Source of the DNA: a virus
DNA: 28,605 bases
Direction: 5' to 3' (one strand)
Virus record (IMG/VR): IMGVR_UViG_3300032265_002277
Coordinates: 1 to 28,605 of that record
Positions 1-7,161 of this stretch are shown in pieces. The notes beneath the pieces are model-generated. The model had not been told where the DNA came from. It saw only the letters and a list, made by a program, of their open reading frames with translations, and searched no databases. The position numbers were made by a program, and so were the translations under genes. Positions within the stretch are counted from its first letter, which is position 1; each line of letters begins with the position of its first letter.

Positions 1-1
1 C

Positions 2-172
2 TTCGGCCCCGCCCTTTCAGCGTGGACTGCTTCTACGGGATACTTCATTGCTACTTCGTCAGACAACACCGGCAAGTTGTTGTATGTGAGCAACTTTGCT
101 GATGGCACCACGCCGACCCTTGCTGTCAACGACACGCTGACGGTCACGCCAACCATCCTGTTGAGCAACTAG
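2..172 (+). CDS. C-terminal end of a phage structural protein (partial)
   Basis: This reading frame is open from the window edge to a TAG stop at 170-172, giving 56 residues that read FGPALSAWTAS at the start and end PTILLSN. The start lies outside the window. The sequence is rich in Thr, Ser, Ala and aromatic residues and looks like beta-strands separated by short turns (a YFIATSSDNTG stretch, then LYVSNFADG and LAVNDTLTV). Small proteins ending in this style are common just after the major capsid gene of tailed phages, and the genes that follow are neck genes, so a capsid-associated or decoration-like role is plausible. I do not recognise a specific family. Codon use matches the downstream genes. 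Confidence 0.6.
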   Translation, partial: FGPALSAWTASTGYFIATSSDNTGKLLYVSNFADGTTPTLAVNDTLTVTPTILLSN

Positions 173-187
173 TCGGGCTACCCCGAC
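172..187 (+). other. Intercistronic hairpin between stop and start codons
   Basis: GTCGGG (172-177), a CTAC loop (178-181) and CCCGAC (182-187) form a perfect 6-bp stem. It begins on the last base of the upstream TAG and ends one base before the ATG at 189. No T-run follows, so it is not a standard terminator. It occupies the place where a Shine-Dalgarno would be, and none is visible. A ribosome finishing the upstream gene would open it, so it may couple translation of the two genes; this is inference. Confidence 0.4.
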
Positions 188-188
188 A

Positions 189-3131
189 ATGAGTTCGCTG
201 GTTTCAGCAGTAGGTAGTTCCTTTAGCGGAACACTCGCCGCCACATCTGCCTTTACCTACACGAGTTCGACTACCCTTTTAAGTGCTACGCCCGTTGCTG
301 GTGATTATGTCTTTGTGGCAGTCTGGCTAACCCGTGCAACCGCAACAACAGCCGTTCAGAACGCTAACGGCACTTATGGCTCGGTGAAATGTGGAACCGT
401 CTTTTTGACTTGTATGGAAAACACCTCGGTTCCGACAAGCCTTTCAGGAACGACTACCACTAACTTCCACGCCTACAACGCTGCGACCACCATTGCCAAC
501 AACACCCCCAACCTTGCCATTTTCGGCGCACCCTACACATCGGGTATGAGCCGACAAATAGTAGTCACTGGCTACAACTCATCAGCAAACACCGCCATTT
601 TGCTCGTCACGGCTATGGCTGTTCAGGGTATCTATACCCCTGCGAGCAACCCTAGAACAACGTGGTGTAATACTATTTCGGCGGGTGGCGTGATAGATGC
701 GACCTCTGGTTCTGGTTTGGGCTGGACGAGCAACGGAACAACCCCCTCGCTAACAAACTTTGGAAGCACTAAGGTCAATAACAGCAACCTTACCTCTGCC
801 ATTGTGGATGATGTTTCTGGCGGTGCGTTTACGGGCGTTCTCAACCTCGGCTCTGGTGGCTACCAAAGCACCCAACTTTCCACTAGATACGCCAACCAGC
901 AGGGTCTTTACAACGGCGAACTAAGCCAATGGGGGATATTGGGGCTAAGCGGAACAGTCACACTTGGCACCACAAGTAGCAACAACCCTATTCCACCCGA
1001 CCTTTCTGGTGGCCCCTCGACCTACACGGGTGGAAAGTGGCTGGCGGTAGGTCAAGCGGTTTCGGGTCAGAATATTCCCAGAGACACATTCATCACAGGC
1101 TTTTCCTACTCATCCAACTTTTTCGGCGTTGGCCCTGCGTGGTTTATCAACCTAAACAACATTGCTACCACAACTGGCACCATTTTTGCTGGCACAGAAC
1201 AACCCGTTTTGTCAGTAATGCTCACCAACAACTTAACCACGGCTGCCGCAAGCACATCGGTTGGCAATGTCACGGGAACGCCAAACAACGGTTTGACCTC
1301 TATTGACCCACAAGGCGCGACAAACTATGTCACCACCGCAGGGCAGTCCTCTGGCGTGGTTGCCACTACCACCAATACCGCCCTGCCGACTTCAGGGAAA
1401 ATGACAGTTCCTACCTATGGTGGAAACGCCACAATGTCGTGGACATCCAAGCCAAGCAGTACAACCCTCGGAGGTTGCACGGTTCCAGCAACTCCCAGCG
1501 ACCAACTTCTTTACCAAGTTTGGTTAGACAATGTAATCACCCCTACCGTGTATTGGGATAACACGCCCGTTCTCTCTAGTGGCTCGACCCAAAGTGTTGC
1601 CCCCGCCATAGAAACACCATCAACGATTACCGCTATCGGCACTACGGGCTTCCAAATGGGAACTTTGGTGATGACTTATGGGGCAAACCGTTCAGGTATT
1701 AACCCTGTTGGCCTCTACGGGCTACTTCGCTCTAATGGTGGAACCAACTTTGGATACGGCGTTGCCTATGCCTTTCAGCCCAACAAAGCGGCGATTATTG
1801 GAACGGTGTCCGAGCAAATCGAGCGTGATGTCAGCGAAAGTTCAGGGGCGAGCCGCGTGTCGGCTCAAACGGCAGAAGTGGTGGAAAGTAGCAGTCCAAA
1901 TGACGGTGGTGCGCCTCGCACCCTTCCACGAACTAACGAAATCAGCCAACAAACCCCTACCGAGAACGCATCGGCCACTTCCAAAGCCAAGTCATCCTCA
2001 ACTAGTGAAATCCCCACCAACCAGAACGGTGCAGCAAGTCACGGCATAAATGAAGTCAGTTCGGTTGCGGAACTTGCTAACCAGCAGAACATCCGAGCCA
2101 GTGTAATGCCCAAAACCAGCGAGGTGAACTCCGCATATTTGGTTAATGATGGCGGTTCACCACTCACACACAACGAAGTGTCGGAAGTCCAAGACGGGTT
2201 TGCCGTGCAGGGCGTTCGTGCTGCAACAGTTTCCAAATCGGGTGCAGTTGCGCAGTTTTTCACTAGTCAAGGTGTGTCGGGCAAAGTCCGTTCTGTTTTG
2301 TCGCAGGTGGCGAGCAGCATTGTGACCCTCGTAAGTAAGGCGTTCACCACCAACAAATCTGGTGCGGTAGCGGGGACACCCTTCTCGGAGAACATCAAGT
2401 CAACGGCGCTTTCACGCACCTCAAAGGTCAATGAAACGCCCACATCGCAAAACCAGAAAGCGAGGGTTGCCTCAAAGACAGGGGCTGTTGCTGAAAAGCC
2501 AACAACGGCGGGAACTCGTGCAACAACTCGTTCTGCGGCTTCGGCGGTTGCTAAAGCCCTTTCCGTCAACGGCATAAAGAGCATTATAAAAACGCTGGTC
2601 AGCGAGGTTGTTGCCACATCAAGTGGTGAAAACTCCAAGTCGGCCAGCCACAACACGGCTTCATCTGTTGCGGAAAAAGCAACGACTGCTGCAGTCACTT
2701 CCAAAACCCTGTCTCGTTCCAGTAGTGTGTTTGAGGCTTTGCTAACTACGGGGTTGCAGTCGGCCTTTCGCACTAAGACATCGGCAGTTGCTGAAAAACC
2801 AAATAGCGAAAATACAAAGGCGGTCACTACCTCTCGTGCAAGCGAAGTCGTTCAGAACCCCTCGTCAACCTCGCAGCGTGTGGTTTCCAAAACTGTTGTA
2901 AGCGAAGTGACCTCTTACATCACCACCACCGTCAGTCGTATAGTCACTTACATTGAGGTTGGGGCGGTTGCCGAGCGCATTTTCACCACAGCCTTTGCCA
3001 TCCTTAACAAACTCGCAGTCGGCCTGAAGGAAACCTTTACCGAATACTCCAAGACCGAAGGATTTGCTGAAAAAACCACCACCCTATCTTTCCGAGATGA
3101 TGGGGTAGCCTCTTACACAGAAAGACAATAA
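189..3131 (+). CDS. Large capsid-proximal structural protein with 20-residue repeats
   Basis: A 980-residue protein of unknown function between an unidentified structural gene and the head-tail adaptor genes. Residues 1 to about 537 are beta-rich, Gly/Ser/Thr/Asn-rich and include a module (about 284-333, WLAVGQAVSG then IPRDTFITG) that also occurs in the tail proteins of this phage. Residues about 538-980 are degenerate tandem repeats, mostly exactly 20 residues, around the pattern [T/S]SxVAEKPxTxNxKAxxxSR. There is no signal peptide, no membrane segment and no enzyme motif that I can see. ATG 189 is the first start after an in-frame TGA at 162-164; it has no Shine-Dalgarno and follows a hairpin. 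The location suggests a head fibre or capsid surface protein, since tail fibres normally lie after the tape measure gene. That role is inference; the reading frame itself is certain. Confidence 0.85.
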   Translation: MSSLVSAVGSSFSGTLAATSAFTYTSSTTLLSATPVAGDYVFVAVWLTRATATTAVQNANGTYGSVKCGTVFLTCMENTSVPTSLSGTTTTNFHAYNAATTIANNTPNLAIFGAPYTSGMSRQIVVTGYNSSANTAILLVTAMAVQGIYTPASNPRTTWCNTISAGGVIDATSGSGLGWTSNGTTPSLTNFGSTKVNNSNLTSAIVDDVSGGAFTGVLNLGSGGYQSTQLSTRYANQQGLYNGELSQWGILGLSGTVTLGTTSSNNPIPPDLSGGPSTYTGGKWLAVGQAVSGQNIPRDTFITGFSYSSNFFGVGPAWFINLNNIATTTGTIFAGTEQPVLSVMLTNNLTTAAASTSVGNVTGTPNNGLTSIDPQGATNYVTTAGQSSGVVATTTNTALPTSGKMTVPTYGGNATMSWTSKPSSTTLGGCTVPATPSDQLLYQVWLDNVITPTVYWDNTPVLSSGSTQSVAPAIETPSTITAIGTTGFQMGTLVMTYGANRSGINPVGLYGLLRSNGGTNFGYGVAYAFQPNKAAIIGTVSEQIERDVSESSGASRVSAQTAEVVESSSPNDGGAPRTLPRTNEISQQTPTENASATSKAKSSSTSEIPTNQNGAASHGINEVSSVAELANQQNIRASVMPKTSEVNSAYLVNDGGSPLTHNEVSEVQDGFAVQGVRAATVSKSGAVAQFFTSQGVSGKVRSVLSQVASSIVTLVSKAFTTNKSGAVAGTPFSENIKSTALSRTSKVNETPTSQNQKARVASKTGAVAEKPTTAGTRATTRSAASAVAKALSVNGIKSIIKTLVSEVVATSSGENSKSASHNTASSVAEKATTAAVTSKTLSRSSSVFEALLTTGLQSAFRTKTSAVAEKPNSENTKAVTTSRASEVVQNPSSTSQRVVSKTVVSEVTSYITTTVSRIVTYIEVGAVAERIFTTAFAILNKLAVGLKETFTEYSKTEGFAEKTTTLSFRDDGVASYTERQ
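1800..3128 (+). repeat. Array of about 20 degenerate 60-bp (20-residue) coding repeats
   Basis: Eleven consecutive units near the end are exactly 20 residues each, for example SGAVAGTPFSENIKSTALSR, TSKVNETPTSQNQKARVASK, TGAVAEKPTTAGTRATTRSA and TSAVAEKPNSENTKAVTTSR. Earlier units keep the same phase with lengths of 18-23. The strongest positions are Ser/Gly at 2, Val at 4, Ala or Val at 5, Glu at 6, and a basic residue near 20. DNA identity between units is low, so the array is old and diverged and is held at protein level. A regular 20-residue period suggests a fibrous or solenoid fold. Confidence 0.8.
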
Positions 3132-3133
3132 AA

Positions 3134-3472
3134 ATGACCACAGTTGCCACTTATCCCACACCAGCATCAAGTTTGCCCGACCTTCAGTTTGTGTGGACTG
3201 ATGCCAACCAGCAACTCATTGACTTCAGCGTGGCGGGTTGGTCGTTCAGTATGAAAATCGGTCAACCGCCGAACGCCGCCATAATCACCAAGACCGCAGG
3301 CATTATCGGCTCTGCCACCTCGCCCAACATCACGGTGCAATGGAGTGTTGGTGAACTTTCCATCCTCACGCCGGGGCGTTGGTATTTCCAACTCACCGCC
3401 ACCTACGGGCCGAGTGGTGGAAAGCAACGCATTATGACCGGCGCTATTCGCATTGACCAAACCTCGATGTAG
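3134..3472 (+). CDS. Small Ig-like (BppU-N-like) phage structural protein
   Basis: A 112-residue protein starting 2 bases after the previous stop (TAA, then AAATG). The sequence has the pattern of a single beta-sandwich: DLQFVWTDANQQLIDFS, a strand with WSFSMKIG, KTAGIIGSATSPNITVQW, and a closing segment around GRWYFQLTATYG and TGAIRIDQ. This matches the general layout of small phage proteins related to the N-terminal domain of the lactococcal baseplate protein BppU (Ig-like). In this position, between the capsid and the adaptor, it is probably a virion surface or neck component. The family match is by pattern recognition only and the exact role is unknown. Confidence 0.6.
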   Translation: MTTVATYPTPASSLPDLQFVWTDANQQLIDFSVAGWSFSMKIGQPPNAAIITKTAGIIGSATSPNITVQWSVGELSILTPGRWYFQLTATYGPSGGKQRIMTGAIRIDQTSM

Positions 3473-3480
3473 GTGAAATA

Positions 3481-3993
3481 ATGACTTGGACTTACTCTGC
3501 CGACCCCACATCATCCACTAAGGATGCCGTTCGCTTCCTTATTGGTGATACCGATGACACCAACCCGATTATCCAAGACGAGGAAATCTACTTTAACCTC
3601 GGTGAAGTAGGGCAGAACATCTATCGAGCCGCTTCCAATACTTGCTACAACTTGGCTGCTCGTTTCACTGGAGAAGCCCAAAGCACGAGCAAGTCGGTTG
3701 GTGGCTTGTCCATCAGCAAGTCGTTGGGTGACAGGGCGCAACGCTACGAACGCCTTGCCAAAGACCTCTTGATGCGTTCTCGCCGTGTTTCACCGCCCAT
3801 TCCAAATGCCGACCCCGAAGCATTGGGTGCAGAGTTCTATATGGGCGAGTTTGACCGCTACTACGCACAGCCGAACTATTGGCCTAGTGAAAGCGTTCTC
3901 GGCGTGACCACGACCTACGGAACGGGCTACGAACCCGGCGAGGGTGGTGAAGTCGGGGGCGGTCAAGAGCCTTATGACGGAAATGCGGTCTAA
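3481..3993 (+). CDS. Head-tail adaptor (connector) protein
   Basis: A 170-residue protein with the typical opening of head-tail connector proteins of the HK97 gp6/SPP1 gp15 type: a short N-terminus, then DAVRFLIGDTDDTNPIIQDEEI, where the RxLIGDtd...l.DeeI pattern marks the first helices. Helical segments continue with AASNTCYNLAARF, SISKSLGDRAQRYERLAKDL and a Pro-rich linker. Such proteins form the ring below the portal and link the filled head to the tail. The C-terminus is a Gly/Glu-rich tail. The stop overlaps the next start as TAATG at 3991-3995, showing translational coupling with the neck genes that follow. Role is inferred from family pattern and gene order. Confidence 0.75.
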   Translation: MTWTYSADPTSSTKDAVRFLIGDTDDTNPIIQDEEIYFNLGEVGQNIYRAASNTCYNLAARFTGEAQSTSKSVGGLSISKSLGDRAQRYERLAKDLLMRSRRVSPPIPNADPEALGAEFYMGEFDRYYAQPNYWPSESVLGVTTTYGTGYEPGEGGEVGGGQEPYDGNAV

Positions 3994-4415
3994 TGCCTAT
4001 TGACCCCGACCTCTACGAACTGTTTGGGCAGACCCTCATTTGCGAAAACCCCCTGCCTATCAGCACCTACACGCCCGTTGGCGGTACCGGCACACCCGCA
4101 CCTGTTTTGGATGCGTATGGTCGGCACATCCTTGCTGATGGCACAACGCCCGCGACTTCGGCGGCAGCGTGGGGGTCACCCGTGACCTACCGCGCTCGTG
4201 TCGAATATTCCACCAAAGTCATAATGGATGCACAGGGGCGTGAGCGAGTGACCTCTGGGCGAGCCTATTTGATGGGCGTTTTCCCCGAAATCACCACCGA
4301 AAGTCGTGTCACGGTAGAGGAAGTCCAGCCCGCTCTGCAACACCCTGTCCTTGTTAGTGTCACCACCGACAACGACCAGTTCGGCCCGCAAAATACGACC
4401 CTGCACTTTGAGTAG
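3993..4415 (+). CDS. Probable head closure (stopper) protein
   Basis: A 140-residue protein coupled to the adaptor gene by a TAATG overlap. The middle and end are beta-rich: VTYRARVEYSTKVIMDAQGRERVTSG, then GVFPEITTESRVTVEE and HPVLVSVTTDNDQFGPQNTTLHF. A short barrel-like protein directly after the adaptor and before an HK97 gp10-like gene is, in siphovirus gene order, normally the stopper (SPP1 gp16-like) that closes the head until tail joining. The assignment rests mainly on position and on the 'rxrve...v.da.Grevts.grvyl' style seen in such proteins. It could be another neck protein. Confidence 0.6.
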   Translation: MPIDPDLYELFGQTLICENPLPISTYTPVGGTGTPAPVLDAYGRHILADGTTPATSAAAWGSPVTYRARVEYSTKVIMDAQGRERVTSGRAYLMGVFPEITTESRVTVEEVQPALQHPVLVSVTTDNDQFGPQNTTLHFE

Positions 4416-4423
4416 GTAGTGAA

Positions 4424-4810
4424 ATGGATATCGTCATCAAAGTGGATGCCACCAACTTGCAACTGCAACAGAAGTCACGGGAAATCAACGCAATGCTGAA
4501 GCGCACCGTTGACGATGTGACCGAGAAGGTCTTTGCTCAAAGCCAAATCCTCGTGCCTGTGAACACGGGCGCACTAAAGGCAAGCGGTCAGATAGTGAAA
4601 GAGCCGACTACGGGCGATGGGGAGTTTGTTGGTTCGTATGTGACCTACGGCAATGGCACGGTTAACTATGCGGTAAAGGTTCACGAGGACTTGCAGATGT
4701 ACCACACCGCCCCGACCCAAGCGAAGTTCCTTGAAGCCCCCTTGTTGCAGAACATCAAAGTGCTGGAAAATCTAATCCGTGAACGCCTGAAAGTGATACT
4801 CCACTCGTGA
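4424..4810 (+). CDS. HK97 gp10-like tail completion protein
   Basis: A 128-residue protein with the marks of the HK97 gp10 family: an N-terminal helix with many charged residues (INAMLKRTVDDVTEKVFAQSQ), then the diagnostic ILVPVNTGALKASG segment, a YAVKVHED segment in place of the family's Yap.vEfGt, and a closing FLEAPLLQNIKVLENLIRERL helix. These proteins act at the head-tail joining step, near the tail terminator. The leader 4416-4423 has no clear Shine-Dalgarno but carries one copy of the recurring TAGTGAAA word overlapping the start region. The TGA stop overlaps the GTG start of the next gene (GTGA, 4807-4810). Confidence 0.8.
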   Translation: MDIVIKVDATNLQLQQKSREINAMLKRTVDDVTEKVFAQSQILVPVNTGALKASGQIVKEPTTGDGEFVGSYVTYGNGTVNYAVKVHEDLQMYHTAPTQAKFLEAPLLQNIKVLENLIRERLKVILHS

Positions 4811-5238
4811 CCGACCTTCTTGATGCTCTAGGGGCTTACCTGCCCACCAAGACCGCCACCCTGCCTGCCGTTCAGCAGTTGCAACTCGGAGTAAATCTGT
4901 TCCTCGCTCGACTGCCCGCCGAAGCCCCCGATGCCTGCGTGGTTATTCAGCAGTATGAGGGGCAAAACCCGACCTTCACGATGGGGCCTGTCGTGAGCGA
5001 GTTGGAACATCCCCGTATCCAAATCAGCGTGAGGGGCAACCGTGAGGACTACCCCGGTGCGTATGACCTCGCCCTAGCCATCCGCAAAATCTTGGGGGCT
5101 ATCACCTCGACTACTTCATTGAGTGGCATCAGCGTGTTGCGTATTGAGCCTCTAGGACTTCCAAATCCCCTTGATTACGACCAAGTTGAGCGACCTCGCT
5201 TCACCACCAACTTCCAAGTCCACTACAAGTCCTCGTGA
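4807..5238 (+). CDS. Tail terminator / minor capsid-like protein
   Basis: A 143-residue protein starting at GTG 4807, coupled to the gp10-like gene by a 4-base overlap. It reads DLLDALGAYLPTKTAT near the start, then LGVNLFLARLPAEAPDACVVIQQYEGQNP, HPRIQISVRGNREDYPGAYDLALAIRKIL, and RPRFTTNFQVHY at the end. This is the layout of the tail terminator family related to Minor_capsid_3 (PF12691): a helix, an xxPdxcvvi.ey.G strand, a P.iqi.vR strand, a helix of length-measuring character, and a closing beta strand. The protein would cap the tail tube and bind the head completion ring. The GTGA overlap with the next gene continues the tight operon. Confidence 0.75.
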   Translation: MTDLLDALGAYLPTKTATLPAVQQLQLGVNLFLARLPAEAPDACVVIQQYEGQNPTFTMGPVVSELEHPRIQISVRGNREDYPGAYDLALAIRKILGAITSTTSLSGISVLRIEPLGLPNPLDYDQVERPRFTTNFQVHYKSS

Positions 5239-5495
5239 GCGAACTAGACCTCGTAATCCAAAGCATCAAGGCGGCGAAAGCAGCCAACCTCGCAGCCCTT
5301 CACGCTTTGGATGCGGTCGAGCGACTGTTGGGAAGTTCCAACACTTCACCAGAAATCCAAAACTCGGAACCGCCCACCGAAGTGGTATCAGATGCGATAC
5401 CAGATGATGACTGTCAGCACCTCGATGCAGTCCAAGTCACAACAACTGAAGGCTCTTTTCTCGTTTGCGGATGTGGTGTTCAGAAAAACATCTGA
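5235..5495 (+). CDS. Small protein with C-terminal Cys/His metal-binding-like motif
   Basis: An 86-residue protein starting at GTG 5235, overlapping the tail terminator gene by 4 bases. The N-terminal half is a predicted amphipathic helix rich in Ala and Leu (IQSIKAAKAANLAALHALDAVERLL), followed by an acidic linker. The C-terminal end has Cys60-x-His62 and Cys78-x-Cys80, a spacing that could bind one zinc ion. Short proteins of this kind are common in phages of Actinobacteria, with no known function. It is the last gene of the neck operon before a probable promoter. Confidence 0.65.
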   Translation: MSELDLVIQSIKAAKAANLAALHALDAVERLLGSSNTSPEIQNSEPPTEVVSDAIPDDDCQHLDAVQVTTTEGSFLVCGCGVQKNI

Positions 5496-5503
5496 CGAAT
5501 GAC

Positions 5504-5530
5504 TTGTCACCCCTCTAAATGTGCTACCGT
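5504..5530 (+). promoter_or_regulatory. Possible promoter (extended -10) upstream of the small accessory gene
   Basis: TTGTCA at 5504-5509 and TACCGT at 5525-5530, preceded by TG at 5522-5523 (TGC-TACCGT, an extended -10). The spacer is 15 bases, shorter than ideal, so the extended -10 would matter more than the -35. It lies in the 63-base gap before the gene at 5559, which has a good AAGGAG. No experimental or comparative support is available from the window. Confidence 0.35.
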
Positions 5531-5558
5531 TTACAAACCGACTAAGGAGTAAACCAAT

Positions 5559-5849
5559 ATGGCACGTAGAGACAGCACAGCAACCATCACCCCCAACTAC
5601 ACCCCTGCGTGGGTCAAAGTATTGGAGTGGAACGGCTTGACCCCCGGTGACCCCGTAAAGGTATCGGGCGAGCGTGGCGAGTTCACCTTCGTGGCAGTCC
5701 ACGAAACCAACGGCGAAGTCACCGATGTCATCGTTCACGGTGGTGTTTACGGACACACGACCATCAGGGCGTTCTACCCCCACCGAGTGACCCCAAAGGC
5801 ACAAAAGCGGTCACGCAATACACGCCAGAACGCCACCACAGCCGATTAA
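5559..5849 (+). CDS. Small SH3-like accessory protein of unknown function
   Basis: A 96-residue protein with a strong Shine-Dalgarno (AAGGAG at 5544-5549). The core reads WVKVLEWNGLTPGDPVKVSGERGEFTFVAVH, then VTDVIVHGGVYGHTTIRAFYPHRV, the look of a small beta-barrel (SH3 or KOW-like) in which Trp, Pro-Gly-Asp and Gly-Gly turn residues are prominent. The last 20 residues are basic and disordered (KAQKRSRNTRQ). Actinobacterial phages carry similar proteins near the structural genes. A basic tail could mean contact with nucleic acid, but no function is known. It appears to be its own transcription unit, with a possible promoter before it and a hairpin after it. Confidence 0.65.
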   Translation: MARRDSTATITPNYTPAWVKVLEWNGLTPGDPVKVSGERGEFTFVAVHETNGEVTDVIVHGGVYGHTTIRAFYPHRVTPKAQKRSRNTRQNATTAD

Positions 5850-5853
5850 ATCA

Positions 5854-5883
5854 AGTGGGTGGGGTAATCCCCTACCCCCCTTC
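5854..5883 (+). terminator. Possible hairpin terminator
   Basis: GGGTGGGG (5857-5864), a TAAT loop (5865-5868) and CCCCTACCC (5869-5877) form a GC-rich stem with a small bulge, just after the stop at 5849. The following sequence (TTCACC, later GAGTTTTCC) has only a weak T-run, so termination may be partial. The arm GGGTGGGG with a TAAT loop resembles part of the clearer terminator at 25275-25310. Confidence 0.45.
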
Positions 5884-5908
5884 ACCATCAGAGTTTTCCT
5901 AATCGGGT

Positions 5909-5916
5909 GATACGAT
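5909..5916 (+). promoter_or_regulatory. Possible extended -10 promoter for the tail-tube operon
   Basis: TGATACGAT at 5908-5916 has the TGnTAnnnT form of an extended -10, 31 bases before the ATG at 5948. No convincing -35 lies 17 bases upstream. It follows the hairpin at 5854-5883, a sensible place to restart transcription for the abundant tail-tube proteins. Low confidence. Confidence 0.3.
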
Positions 5917-5947
5917 TTCCCCGTAGGCATCGCATCGGGAAGGCACT

Positions 5948-6172
5948 ATGGCTAAGGCTAAAACACAGTCGTACCAAGTCACTGACAAGTCACCTTTGTC
6001 TTACAACGGCAAGGAAGCGGCGTGTGGTGATGTGGTTAACGACCTGCCGGGCGAGAGCATCAGTTGGCTTTTGGCTGATGGCTTTATCGTTCCTGTCGTT
6101 TCAGCAGATGAGCCTGTCACGCCCGAAGCCGAAAATACGCCTGTTGATGCCCCCGTTGAGAGCGAAGCGTAA
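5948..6172 (+). CDS. Small acidic protein preceding the tail-tube gene
   Basis: A 74-residue protein with start ATG 5948 and a GGGAAGG Shine-Dalgarno about 7 bases upstream. It reads YQVTDKSPLSYNGKEAACGDVV, then LPGESISWLLADGFIVPV, then an acidic, Pro-rich, probably disordered tail. The first part resembles small phage proteins that bind or cover structural components ('y.g..y..Gdvv.dl...swLl..G.i'), which are often found in the neck-tail region of actinobacterial phages. Function unknown. Its TAA overlaps the ATG of the tail-tube gene (TAATG, 6170-6174), so its translation is coupled to that gene. Confidence 0.65.
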   Translation: MAKAKTQSYQVTDKSPLSYNGKEAACGDVVNDLPGESISWLLADGFIVPVVSADEPVTPEAENTPVDAPVESEA

Positions 6173-7152
6173 TGCCCACTTTCCTGCACGGCAAGAACAC
6201 ACGAGTGATGTTCGTCAACCCCGGCTTCACCTCGCAGACCTTCACGGCTTCTGCCACGAACCTCAGCCCGACCATTTCTGTCGTGTCGGCCAACTTTTCA
6301 CTAGTCCCCGGTATGGGCGTGACCGCCGCTTCTGGCCTTGCTGCTGGAACGGTCATCCTTTCCGTCACGGGCAACACCCTGACCCTCTCAAACAACTTTG
6401 CGGGAACTACGGGAAATATCGTTTTCACCGCATCTAGCACCGGCATTTCCTACGACATCTCGCAGTTTTTTAACGATGTCAGCGTTTCGTTTGCTGGTGA
6501 GGCTACTGAAACTACGACCTTCCAAACCTCTGGCGTGAAGTCTTTTATCGCTGGTCTGCGTGAAGGCAGTGTCGCCCTTTCCGGCTTTTACGATGGCACG
6601 GTCAACGGTGTGGATGCCATCCTGAACACCGCCATCTCCAACACGAGCGATGAAGGCGTAATCGTTTTCCCTGACGGTGCTGGTTCAGCAACTGTCACTT
6701 CTCGCTGCTACTTGGCAAGGGGTATCGAAACCAAGTTAGACCTCAAATCACCCGTTTCTGGCGTGGTGGCGATAGATACTGAAATCCAAGCCGATGGTGG
6801 CGTGTGGCGTGGCTTCGGGCAGACTTTCACCCAAGCGGTTGCTGCTACGACCTACGCACCAAGTTCCACCGGCAATGTCCGAACAGAGGGTGGCACGACC
6901 AACGGTGGTGTCATTTTGATGGGTGTCACATCCCTGACCGGCACTTCGCCCACGGTGGCTTTGACATTTCAGCACTCACCAGACGGTTCAACTTGGACAA
7001 CGCCTACGGGCGGTGACCTTGCTACCGAAAGTGGCGTGGGCGGGGTTGTCACACTCGTCAACGGCAATATTTACAAGTACACCCGACTTCGGGTGGTCTT
7101 GGGTGGCACAAGTCCTTCAGCAAACATCTACTACGGGTTCGCCCGTTTCTAA
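6172..7152 (+). CDS. Major tail (tube) protein, long paralogue
   Basis: A 326-residue protein. The core, shared with the next gene, has an N-terminal HGKN motif, a central block at about 94-143 (DISQFFNDVSV, then ETTTFQTSGVKSFIAGL and a GxxD segment), and a block at about 185-212 (ETKLDLKSPVSGVVAIDTEI). The ExxETTTF...GVKxxIxGL pattern is typical of phage tail tubes. An extra module sits at about 43-90 (LVPGMGV then GTVILSVTGNTLTLS), and a C-terminal domain of about 110 residues follows (TFQHSPDGSTWT, then YKYTRLRVVL), probably an Ig-like surface domain like the one on lambda gpV. Position before the chaperone and tape measure genes fits. Which of the two paralogues forms the main tube cannot be decided from sequence. 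Confidence 0.75.
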   Translation: MPTFLHGKNTRVMFVNPGFTSQTFTASATNLSPTISVVSANFSLVPGMGVTAASGLAAGTVILSVTGNTLTLSNNFAGTTGNIVFTASSTGISYDISQFFNDVSVSFAGEATETTTFQTSGVKSFIAGLREGSVALSGFYDGTVNGVDAILNTAISNTSDEGVIVFPDGAGSATVTSRCYLARGIETKLDLKSPVSGVVAIDTEIQADGGVWRGFGQTFTQAVAATTYAPSSTGNVRTEGGTTNGGVILMGVTSLTGTSPTVALTFQHSPDGSTWTTPTGGDLATESGVGGVVTLVNGNIYKYTRLRVVLGGTSPSANIYYGFARF

Positions 7153-7161
7153 GGAGTAATA

